Shown piece after piece: positions 1-9,599 of a DNA stretch of 64,000 nucleotides. Source of the DNA: Luzula sylvatica (taxonomy: Eukaryota > Streptophyta > Magnoliopsida > Poales > Juncaceae); the NCBI GenBank assembly GCA_946800325.1, contig OX326957.1, positions 22,259,007-22,323,006 of the forward strand, given 5' to 3'. The position numbers and the translations under genes were made by a program. Below the pieces are notes generated by a model. That model was given only the letters and a program-made list of their open reading frames with translations, did no database searches and was not told the origin of the DNA. Each line of letters starts with the position of its first letter. Within the stretch, counting starts at the first letter, position 1.

Positions 1-2
1 AC

Positions 3-497
3 TAGAAAACGAAGGCATACAAGTTGTATGACCCCATTGAAAGAAAAGTTGTGGTGAGTCGAGATGTCCATGTGAATGAGAAGAGCGCATGGGACTGGAG
101 TAAGAAGTGCGAGATGGAGGATGAGGACGCCGAGTCATACGAGTCCGAGAAAGAAGAATCCGCAGCTACTGTACCGACTAGCCCCGCAATACCTGATGAA
201 GAAGACGAACCGAGATAGACGCGCACACGGAGCCTACAGGAGCTATACGATGCAACCAGTGAGGTACATCTTGTTTGTCTTTTGGCAGATGCGGAGAATA
301 TTCCCTTTGAAGAAGCCGTGAGGAACAAGAAATGGCAAGCCGCGATGGATGAAGAGATTGGGGCTATCGAGAAAAACAAGACGTGGGACTTGGTCGAATT
401 ATCAAAAAGATGCAAGCCCATAGGAGTCAAGCGGGTGTACAAGAAAAAGAAAAAATTTGAAGACGATGATCGGGATGATGAAGAGGCTTGTGCTTAA
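3..497 (+). pseudogene. Copia pol C-terminal fragment (integrase end plus RT start, RT/RH deleted)
   Basis: The frame continues the integrase C-terminal region and reads on through an acidic linker rich in Asp, Glu and Ser. A TAG at 216-218 interrupts it. The sister copy has CAG there (Gln), so this is a point nonsense mutation private to this copy. After the stop the frame resumes with the canonical start of the Copia RT region (W-x-x-A-M-x-E-E, then N-K-T-W-D-L-V and K-P-I-G-V). It then runs into a Lys- and Asp-rich tail and ends at 497. The catalytic RT motifs and the whole RNase H domain that should follow are absent. Where the other copy has a stop after the V-V-V-S segment, this copy keeps a sense codon (CGA). 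Confidence 0.88.
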
Positions 498-507
498 GGG
501 AGGAATT

Positions 508-859
508 TGTTGATAAGCCCAAGCCCGAAATAATAAATCAAGTTTAATTAGCCCAATTAATGTTAGGGAAAGTTGTTTTAAGGAAAGTAATTTAGGAAAT
601 TATTATAGGGCAAGATTTATTATAGGAAAGTAATTTAGGAAATAAGTTTTAAGGCAAGGTTTAATTCCTTGTAATGCAAGTTTATGGAGCCTATAAATAG
701 GCCTTACATGTTTAGGGATTAATCACATTGAAATCATATCATCAAATATCAATTAGAAAAGAGAGAAAGACTTATAAGAGATTATTAGAATTATAAGAGA
801 GAGTTTTGTTTATTAGAAATCCATATTTGAATCCATATTCGAATCCCGTATTACCAACA
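508..859 (+). repeat. 3' LTR of Copia element, copy 1
   Basis: This block of about 352 bp starts TGTTGATAAG and ends ATTACCAACA. It aligns over its full length with the two LTRs of the complete copy (50570-50920 and 53484-53834), with scattered substitutions and small indels. It contains a TATA motif (CTATAAATAGG, near 691-701) expected of the LTR promoter. A purine-rich tract lies immediately upstream, as expected for second-strand priming. Confidence 0.92.
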
Positions 860-1561
860 AGTACATGATTGAGCTCGAGTTACAAACTCAGTTGCAAATT
901 CGATAAAGAGTACAAAGATGGAGTTCACAACACAAATCTAGTACAAAACTCGCTTACAAACTCAATTACAACCTCACCTCGTGTCGCAAACTCATGATTG
1001 AGCACAATTACACATCTAGAGTATACAACTCGGTAACAAACTCGTAATCCCAACTAAGCTCAGTTACTTGATTGAGTACAATTTGAAGATCTCACAACTC
1101 GGAGTACAAAACTTAGTAAGAAATTCGAGTTAATGGCTCAGTGACAAATATAAATTTGAGTAAAACGCTCAGCGACCCGAAAAAAAGATCCGACCCGCCT
1201 GAACCCGAACCCGCCCCGAACCGAAAATGTTGAAAAGTCAACGACCCGAAACCGAATGATCCGAATCTGAAATCGACCCGAATCTCACGATCCGAAAATT
1301 AAAATATTATTGTTAAAATCAATATAATATTGTTAAAATATCCTGGAATCAATAAAATAAATCCCAAATTTTTCAAGAATTAAATTTTTGGAAAATCGAA
1401 TAATTCGAAATCAAATTTTGCGAAATCCGAAAATCAATATGGCCAAGACCCGAAAGATCCGAACCGAACGATCCGAAAATCGAAACGACCCGAAAACGAA
1501 ACAATCCGAACCTGAAATGACTCGATCCGAGCCCAACCGACCCGTCCGATTGCCAGCTCTA
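860..1561. mobile_element. Probable right end of a hAT-type element with CCGA-rich subterminal repeats
   Basis: From about 1160 to 1561 the DNA is packed with short CCGAA/ACCCGA words and ends in ATTGCCAGCTCTA. Read from the other strand this end is TAGAGCTGGCAAT, very close to the TAGAGTTGGCAAA terminus of the well-delimited hAT element at 54008-55228. The stretch 860-1160 is a degenerate array of CAAACTC, GAGTAC and CTCAG words and may be the element interior. The Copia copy at the window start may be inserted in it. No left end and no target duplication can be seen, so only the right terminus is supported. Confidence 0.5.
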
Positions 1562-2320
1562 CTCATGGATGGTCTCTCCTTAATGCCATCGCGAACACAC
1601 CTGAGAAGTAAGAAGACCGAATATGTGGCTGTCTAACATTAGTGTTATGTGGCCAACTGTGTGGGGTTTGACAGATTTTTTTACAAATCATTTAACCAAT
1701 GACTCCTTGCATGATTTATCACACAAACAATGTTACAGAATATCAGAAAAAAAAAACAGGTGTCGACTTCTTGTGAGTTCGGAAATTTTTAATCTCTTTC
1801 TAATGTATCACAATCACAATTTTGTCTTGAGATATGTTATTTTCTGCGATCAATACACGGAAAATGATGAATAAATAGAATCTGACAAGGGACAAAACCA
1901 TGTGATTTGAGCTGTGAGTACAATTTTAGTGGGCTACAGGTTTTAATTAATGGGATAATTGACCATGAAGAATTTCAGTATCCTGTCAGTCTCACTGAGG
2001 ATAAGTACCGTTTTCGAAGAAAATATTGGCCCGATCATTTTCGAGAATGATCGTAAAATATACGGTACGGGCCTCCGATACAGACTCCATCATTTGGCAT
2101 GTTTTGTATACTGTGTTATTTTGGGGTTCGAATCAGTTTTGGGGCCAATTTGCTAGAGTGTTGGACAAGCAAGGATAATGACTTCGAGGGTCGGCTTGAT
2201 ATTTTGGTTGGTCTAATTCGTGTTTCTACTCATTTTCGAAATATTGTTCGAATTGTTGCCTCTCGTAAAAGATAATATTATCAACACCAATATTTTACAT
2301 AGAACAAATCAAATGGTTGA
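1562..2320. other. Intergenic DNA, no gene recognised
   Basis: No coding frame longer than about 80 codons has a recognisable domain. The stretch 1960-2270 has somewhat higher GC and looks like a decayed transposon remnant, but no family can be named. It leads directly into the promoter of the first DUF247 gene. Confidence 0.5.
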
Positions 2321-2324
2321 TGTA

Positions 2325-2333
2325 TTTATATAG
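2325..2333 (+). promoter_or_regulatory. TATA box of DUF247 gene 1
   Basis: TTTATATAG sits just before a conserved ATGCCATTA segment. The same arrangement precedes the other DUF247 copies (18714, 36579 and 55414). It lies about 115 bp before the favoured start codon, against about 60-75 bp in the paralogues. The extra distance comes from a local duplication of the start-codon region. Confidence 0.6.
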
Positions 2334-2447
2334 ATGCCATTACATAGTAAATCTAAAAACAAAATAGAGGTGCAAACTTTTGTTCTCTTTTTTCTGTCGT
2401 GGATGAGCAAAAAGAGTTTGATCTCGAATAAGGTTTTTTTTTCTGTC

Positions 2448-4035
2448 ATGGGAGAAGAGATAGAAGAAGTTGATCTGGAACAAGGTTCTACTTCGAAGAT
2501 AGAAGAATTTGGTCCGGAACAAAATCAGAAAGTGGAAGACCTGAAAGGTACCAAGCTTAATTAATGAACTTATTTTTAGCGCTGAAAAGATGGTTGATTT
2601 GTTCGATAGGAAGTACTTATATAACCGTCAATATAGACTAACGAATCTCATATTGATTTTTCTAGGTGCAAATGATAGATTGATGAGTCGTTTGCACAAA
2701 AAACTTGAAGCATTACCGGAGAAGGGTGAACAAAGGTGCACCATTTTCCGGGTTCCCGAAAACATTCGAAAGAATAAGCCACACCTATTCGAGCCGTCTG
2801 TTGTTTCCATCGGGCCATACCATCGAGATAAAGAGCATCTCCGTGCTATTGAAGAGATGAAGTGGCCACTTCTTCGAGACTTCCTCGCCCAAGCCGATGA
2901 CACTATTTTGGAGACATGCATTACAGAGATGAGGGCGTTAGAGGCACAAGCACGTGAGTGCTATGACGAAACCATTCACATGGATAGTGATGCCTTCATC
3001 GAGATGATGCTATTGGATGGTTCATTTATTATTCAATTTTTGATCATACTGAACCACGAAGGGGCAGATAGGAATGCGATTTATAAGGATGCTGGTTGGA
3101 AGAATGCCATAATATCGGACGACTTGATCTTGATCGAGAATCAAATCCCTTTTTTTATTTTAGAAAAGATGTTCTCATGTTTTACTAGTCAGGTCTTTTG
3201 TTCCGACAACTTGGATAGTATCGTTGGTCTACTTGCACCAGAAGGATTAATATCGTCACCCAAGATCGCAACACCGTCTAAGAAAATCTATCATTTGCTC
3301 CATCTTTGTCACCATTATATTGTTCCAACTGACATGTTTGATCAGGATACACCAATTATTCCTGATAAAACACAAAAACATAGTCAGCTTTGTCCTTCTT
3401 GGATACCACGACCAAGAGAACTCATTAAGACATGTCTAAACCTACAAAATACTCACAAGTCAAAACCCAGTGGGTCCGTATGGTCGCTTCCATGTGCTAC
3501 AGAGTTACAGGAAGCAGGAGTTAAGATTAAAAAAAAAAAACCACCATGTCATTTTTCATACGTAACCTTCCAATCAGGGGTACTAGAGATTCCTGCTCTT
3601 ATTATTCAAGACATTACACCTGTCCTTATGATGAATCTTGTAGCTCTGGAGCAAGCTTTGTCAGATGTGCCTAAACTAATTACAACATACAATTGGTTCA
3701 TGGATGCAATCGTGAACACGGCAAACGATGTAACTATACTTGAACGGTTGGATATAATTGATAATATGATTGCCAGCGAGGAGGCAGTGGCCCTTTATTT
3801 CAACCAATCAGGTCAATATGTCCTGCTTGAGAGTAACCACTACCTTGCTGAGTTGTTTAAGAACATAAATGAGTATTGCAACAAAAAAAGCCATAGGAAC
3901 AGGGCAAAGCTCATGCGAGATTACTTCAGCAACCCTTGGTCCATGCTTTCGCTGGGCGCAGCAACCTTTCTTATTCTTCTCACATGTACGCAAACCAGTT
4001 ATGCCATATTCGCTTACCACCTCCCTCCTCATTGA
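2448..4035 (+). CDS. DUF247 (UPF0481) family membrane protein, gene 1, intact
   Basis: This is a two-exon gene with exon 1 at 2448-2547, intron 2548-2665 (GT..AG, 118 bp) and exon 2 at 2666-4035, giving 489 codons. The exon 1 peptide is short and acidic. Exon 2 carries the DUF247 hallmarks: C-T-I-F-R-V-P near residue 60, V-S-I-G-P-Y-H near 80-86, the M-L-L-D-G-S-F-I segment, E-N-Q-I-P-F-F, a Y-H-L-L-H-L block, an E-L-Q-E-A-G-V block and G-V-L-E-I-P. One hydrophobic segment in the last 35 residues (about 459-480) predicts a C-terminal membrane anchor. The length fits the family. The start was chosen because the paralogues begin at the same place; an in-frame ATG at 2403 would add 15 residues. 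DUF247 proteins are plant-specific with mostly unknown function; some grass members act at self-incompatibility loci, which cannot be inferred here. It is the only copy in the window without a visible lesion. Confidence 0.88.
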
Positions 4036-4169
4036 TGGCTTCATGTCCTTGCTGATTCTCATTATTATTTGTGCTTTTATTTTTCGTTTTTTCTTCTTCT
4101 TTTGCTTGGGTGTGAATTTTCTCTTGTTTTTTAATATCTTTTGTCTGCCTAAATTTATAATTTGAGACC

Positions 4170-4175
4170 AATAAA
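4170..4175 (+). terminator. Polyadenylation signal of gene 1
   Basis: AATAAA lies 135 bp past the stop codon. The surrounding sequence is conserved downstream of the other DUF247 copies (27811 and 57558, and a remnant near 47306). That supports a real 3'-end signal rather than a chance AT-rich match. Confidence 0.55.
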
Positions 4176-4659
4176 TTTCAATTGTGTTTGTGCTTCAACT
4201 TATTTGCTTGTGTTACTTTTCTACTTATCCTGTAATTTTTATTGAACATTCTCATAAGTTGCTTGTGTTACTTTCCTACTTAAAAGATTATTGATGTGAA
4301 TTTTATCATTGTGAAGAACTAGAAGATATTTCGGGGTTTATTTGTTGATTTGTTGATTGGAGATTAATTGGGGGATTTGAATTTGGACATGGATAACAAA
4401 GATTAACAAATAATTTCACCGAAAAAATCAGAATACACGGAGAGAGAAATATTTCTGATTTTATTTTGGGGTTACATAAGCAGTCCCACAAACTAAAAAA
4501 AAGAGTTCGTTTTCTCTGTTGAATACGTAAGGATAACATCCCAATCATTGAATACGTGGGAACCACAGAAAAAAAAGAAATAATAGAAATGTAAAAAAGG
4601 TGGCTGTGAAAGTTAATGGCAACATAAATTTTTCATAAATTTATGTAATATCAAATATC

Positions 4660-4895
4660 AATCTCACCGAAATGATCCCGAATCCAACTATATGGAATAA
4701 TTTTGAAACTGGCCCCACATATTTTGATATGTCAAAATTGCATTGGGGATGATTTTGATGGAAATTTTCGGTGCTTCTAGCATTCCCGTATAAAATATGA
4801 CGTTTTTCCTATATGTCCTTGAACTTTACTATAGAAGCACCCCTGTATAAAATATGATGTTTTTCCTATATGTTCTTGAACTTTATTATTTCTAA
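4660..4895. repeat. Repeat shared with 61360-61590, containing an inverted repeat and a tandem unit
   Basis: The segment matches 61360-61590 closely. Both copies contain an imperfect hairpin in which TCACC(A/G)AAATGA..CCGAAT returns inverted as ATTG..GGGATGATTTT. A tandemly repeated 3' unit follows (CTGTATAAAATATGA, then CCTATATGTCCTTGAAC). Because it follows DUF247 genes 1 and 4 at corresponding places, it is probably part of the duplicated gene block. A small MITE inserted before the duplication would also fit. Confidence 0.6.
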
Positions 4896-5353
4896 ATATT
4901 ACAGGACTAAATAAATTTAAATCAAGTGTATCAACTTTCAAGCATGAATACTTCAATAATTTGAAATTTATTAAATTATGTATTTTTAAATATTGTCATT
5001 CTATCATTAACTTTAATAAATTTATTATAAAAAAAATAATATTATATGAAATTATCAAGATTACTTAGTATTGCGATTACTTAGAATTAAATAAAATAAA
5101 ACATTAATATTTTGTTAAAATTAAAATACTACGATATCAAACCAAATTATTATAAGAGATGTGCTAAATCACGCAAGCTTAACGCACTCCGATCGTTATA
5201 CTCCAAATAATAAAAAACGGAAGGAGAGCGGGTAGTACTCCGAATGCATGTATTAGCAGTACATTCCAAAATATGGAGGCGAAAATGTATGGCATAAAAT
5301 ATAAGATTATAGTTGAGTCGGACTTGGCCATGTTAATCGTCGGCGAGTCACTG

Positions 5354-5356
<3 letters not shown>
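4896..5356. other. AT-rich intergenic DNA
   Basis: Only A/T-rich sequence with short homopolymer runs is present. No conserved frame or bounded element was found. Confidence 0.5.

Positions 5357-5440
<84 letters not shown>
5357..5440. repeat. Compound (TA)n(TG)n microsatellite
   Basis: About 60 bp of uninterrupted TA dinucleotides is followed by about ten TG units. Confidence 0.95.
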
Positions 5441-6514
5441 TTTAAATAGTGCCGGTGGCACTATATCGGATATTGCGGCCACGATGAGAAGAACGCCACA
5501 CCGCACAGAATCTCTTGCGAAAATGGCGATTTGGCGCTACAACCGCTATAGCGGCGCCATAGAGGGGAATATTGCGGGTTGGAGCGGGTTGCAGCGGTGT
5601 AAATAGCGGTTAGTAGAGGGTAAAAAGAAGGCTTACGGTGGGCAGAAAGACTCTCTCCAAGGAGTTTCCCCTTTCGTGAAAGAAAAGAAGCAAAGAAGAA
5701 AGCCTTACCTGGCAACTGGCAAACGGCTGCCATATTTGGACGATTCACAACTGGAGAAGGAAGACGGTTGGCAGCAGTAGCTAGACGACTGAAAAGGCAA
5801 CGCGGTTGCAGCATGATTTCATCGTTTCTTGCTGGTTTCATGTTGAAAATCAGGTTTTTGTTGATTTCGTTTTTCTTTTCATTTTTTGTTGGTAAATTGT
5901 TGAATCTTACATAATATGTGATTTTAATTCGAGTTCGATTTACCATTTGGATTGATTCGTATGCTATTTCTATTGATTCATATACCTAATATGATTTTCT
6001 TCATGAAATATGGAAAGTACACTTCCTAAACTTGCTTTAGAAATATGATTTTGAAAACATTGAGGGATTAATTTGTAAATATTGAACTCATGATATTTCG
6101 TGTTTCTTTTACTGGATTTGGCTGATTTGGTGCTGAAAAATGAGGTTGATTTGGAGATCTTGGCGACGACTGGTACTGGACACGGCAAAATCAGGTGATG
6201 AATCAGGTATTTTCGTGTTTCTTCAAAACCAAACGATTTATTGGATCGAAACCAGTTACTCGCAAATCGATTTAATTTCCCTTTAGGTATTGTTAACTGT
6301 TAAGATTCGAAAAAGAACTCGTTGAGATTCGAGAATTCGAAGCCAGGTATTATTATGAGTAATTTTTCAATTTAGCCCTTGGTATTAATACAAATTGGTT
6401 TTTGCAGATGCGGCACTAGGAGGACGACGACCGGCTTAGGGAGCTTGCTGTGCCGTTAATCTCATATGCCCTTTTATTTTTTGTAAATTGAGTTTATTTT
6501 TGAATTTGGACTGA
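5441..6514. other. No gene recognised; GC-richer block with self-complementary GCGCTATAGCGG motifs
   Basis: The stretch 5450-5610 contains interleaved CCGCTATAGCGG and GGCGCTAC words that fold back on one another, as in the ends of decayed DNA transposons. A 161-codon frame on the minus strand (5461-5946) spans this block but shows no domain and no conserved composition, so it is not called. The remainder to 6514 contains nothing identifiable. Confidence 0.4.
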
Positions 6515-9458
6515 AGTGCAAAATGTAAAATAATTTTTTTTGTATATCCCTCCAAAAATTCAAAATACCAAATATGTCCTTCTAAAATTACAAATATCAA
6601 ATTTATCCTTTGAACACTTACTGTATATCAAATTTGTCCCTTTTAAACATTCAATATATCAAATTTATCCTGAACTGTTAATTTACTGTTAACTTTGTTA
6701 AAATAACCATGATTAAATTTCTAAACTAGTGCAAAGTCAATAATTATAATTTAAATGACTAAAATACCCCCTTGACATTTACTTTGCCATCTCAATTCTC
6801 AAGTCTCAACCTTACTCTTCTTCTTCTTCGTCAAGATGATACTTTTTTGCCCTAGGTGAACTCCGCCCTCCCTTTCAGTACTAGCCCATACTTCTTCGAC
6901 ACCTCATATTTCTTCAAGGTATATGTTCCTCCCCAATCGCCTCTCCCACGTTCTCTTCTTCTCTCCTCTTTTAATTTTTTTCAATTTGATGGGTGATTGA
7001 TGTTTTTAAGCTGAAGCTTTATTCTTTTTACTAAGAGAGAGCTTTAGTTCTCATCTTGCTTCTTCGTCTGTTGTTCAGCTGCTTGAGTATATGAGCGGTA
7101 ACATTCAGACTTACAAGTATGATCTGATTTTTTTGCATTTTCTTCTCGAAGTATACGTTTATTTTTAGTGAAATTGAATTGAAATCTTAGTTGCCGGCCT
7201 TGTTGTTACCAGATTTTATTTGAATTCTAGTAGAAACATGCAATTGAGTTCGATTTATGTTTTTAAGGTAAAAATTGCGCAAACTGTGTTTAAGGACAAT
7301 TCTAGTAGAAACCTGCAATTGGGTTCGATTTTATGTTTTTAAGGTAAAAATTGCGCAAAGTTTGTTTAATGAAAATTTCTTATTCCAATTTCATACATTT
7401 CAATTATGCTGTTTTTTTGTGATCCTCGTCATGCGAGTAATGGTACCTCGTCACAGCAAAATAGGAAACCATATATTACCTTCCGCAACCAATCCGAGAT
7501 CCATAACGGGTCCAAATCCAATAACAAATCCAAAACCACCCCTTAACAAACCCCCAATCTACCAACAATCCGACCCCCATACAAACCATCACTGAATTTC
7601 AAAAACCAGCACAATGATGAAAAACAAAGCGCCAGCTCGTATCATATTGATTTTGGTACTCAATATGTACCAAGGAAGATGGGCCCTAGAGGCTCGAGGC
7701 ACTACCAAAGCATAGATTCGCTTGTACAATAACGCTAAAGAAGATGGAAAGTTTTCTCATTCGATCCATTCGATTCAGATGGGCCGAAATTGGGGTTACT
7801 TTCTTCAATACCCTCGTCGATCGATTTTATGAATTTACTGAAATTAGAAAGGTTTATATCTCAAAAGGATCTCTAAAACCCAGCTCAGAAAACTTTCAAC
7901 TATTTAAATAACGAATGAAAAATTTATTAGATAATTCATTTACAATAGATTTATGTACCAGTGAAAAGTAATTATGTTTTCAAAGAGATCGGAGTTTTCA
8001 AATTTTGTTTTGTTATTCGATATTACAAAGCTGAGAAGATTAATTATGTTGTTATTGTTTTCTTATTTGTTGGATCAAATATTATTGTTTTTCTTTGACA
8101 TTATGTTTGGGAGAATGAATTTAAGTGCCACATTTTGATGTACTTATTCCCGCTTCATATCTCACACACCAAATTGAGATAATTTACAACAGGATGCAGA
8201 TTAATATATGATAACATCATAATTTAATCTACCAACACAAATAATTTTACATCAAATTACTTTGGAGTATAATTGAATTGAATAAAAGTATTCGTGTTCT
8301 ATATTCCAAATCAAATTACAACACATACGTTTTATTTAAGATTTTGAATTTGTGTATGTGTTGGCGACATTGGATACCAATTATCAGATCGACAGTATAA
8401 GAACATAATATCAATCAAAACTCATCACTATAATGACAACTTGCAAAAATTAAAATTCAAAAAATCATATATATTTTATACGATTCTAATTTACAATATC
8501 ATATTTACAAAGCCTTACGCAGCCCTACTTACAAATTATATTTCTCACAAAAAATCTTTTTGACAACTGTGAGCCAACATGACCAATTTATTTAAACGAA
8601 TATAATCACGGGTCATTGCGGCACCAAAACCCTAAACTGAGACCATAGGAGGACATGAAATATTTGGCAAAAGAGTGCATTGCTACTCGACACCAGTGCA
8701 TCCTGCATATTAAAGAGGACATGTAATATTTTGCAAAATTCCTAATCTGAGAAATAAAACAAAACGTAATAGCAATACTCTATCATCCTCGGGAGTCTTT
8801 TGCAAGAATAAATTATAATAGAGGATAATTAAAACAATAATGATTTTATCTGAGACAAAATTGGAACAAATTGTGAGATAATATGAACTTGTGAATTGTA
8901 TCATCTAGAGTCTAAATTGGGTAATTAAGTCTTAGTTAGTCAATATTGTGATTAAGCATCAACAAAACTTTCATAGAATTTCGTCTTAATTAACCCTTTT
9001 ACAACTTGAATTTGCATTAATCAGGCATGATGAACTTGTAACTGACATTACTACAATTATAATTAATCTAATTTCACTTTAATTTGTCCCCAATTGAGTG
9101 TAATAATTCCAATTGACCTTAATATAGCCTTAATTATCCTAACTTAACATAATGGACTCACAATGGAGATATTAATTCATCCTCAATTAACCAGAAAATC
9201 ACGAAACCAGTCAAAATCGCTGTAGAGAAAACATCATCTTATCGGGCGGGTTGTGAAGATAGGTTAATGGTTCATTGGAGGGTACAAAAGTCATTTCACA
9301 AATTTTCTGTCATGTTTAACGGTTCCGTTCATTTTATGTCCATTTGTAATAAATAGAAGTTTAGAGGGACATATATGATATTAGCAAATTTAGAGGGACA
9401 AATATGATATTGTTAATTTTTTGAGGGATATACTTGAAATTGCCCCATTGGTTAATTG
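6515..9458. mobile_element. Large non-autonomous element with degenerate terminal inverted repeats
   Basis: The left side (about 6530-6690) has TATATCCCTCCAAAAA followed by repeated CAAAT(A/T)TGTCC words. The right side (about 9310-9455) carries the complement: AGGGACAAATATGATAT repeated, then TTTTTTGAGGGATATA. The two flanks form long imperfect inverted repeats of roughly 120-150 bp around about 2.7 kb that encodes no recognisable transposase. This suits a Mutator-like or other TIR element. No target duplication could be fixed because the termini are eroded, so the edges are approximate. Confidence 0.5.
7223..7375. repeat. Tandem duplication of about 78 bp
   Basis: Two adjacent units run TTCTAGTAGAAAC..TGCAATTG..GTTCGATTT..TTAAGGTAAAAATTGCGCAAA with a few substitutions. 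The duplication lies inside the large TIR element and has no coding meaning that I can see. Confidence 0.8.
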
Positions 9459-9486
9459 CGATTTATGAATTTGTGTCGATGAATAG

Positions 9487-9564
9487 GTATTGTAACAAGG
9501 AGACCTCTTGTGCTTCAGTTGCAGAAGACTGAGGGTGGCCAAGAGTATGCTGAATTTCTGAAGG
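9487..9564 (+). pseudogene. Dynamin-related protein exon fragment
   Basis: After a splice-acceptor-like TAG (9484-9486) the frame reads I-V-T-R-R-P-L-V-L-Q-L, then K-T-E-G-G-Q-E-Y-A-E-F-L. This is the characteristic GTPase-domain segment of dynamin-related proteins, closest by eye to the DRP1 type. Only this part is present; no GTP-binding P-loop exon is seen upstream and the frame soon runs into unrelated DNA. It lies just outside the right inverted repeat of the preceding element, so it is best read as an exon captured or stranded by transposition rather than a working gene. Confidence 0.7.
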
Positions 9565-9599
9565 AAATACAGTTTTGGATCAACGATAAAATGCTACGC

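Larger units (their letters stand above)
1..859 (+). mobile_element. 3' end of a Copia-type LTR retrotransposon (left part outside window)
   Basis: The window opens inside the pol frame of a Copia element. It runs through the end of integrase, the first residues of the reverse-transcriptase region, a polypurine tract (about 495-507) and a complete 3' LTR. The sequence is nearly collinear with 52978-53834 of the complete copy further right, so the assignment rests on direct comparison inside the window. Like that copy, it jumps from the start of the RT region straight to the frame end and the polypurine tract, so RT and RNase H are missing. The 5' LTR and target duplication lie outside the window; the five bases after the LTR are AGTAC. 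Confidence 0.93.

Noticed and set aside
5461..5946. 161-codon frame on the minus strand
   Set aside because: No domain and no conserved composition; it overlaps a self-complementary repeat block.
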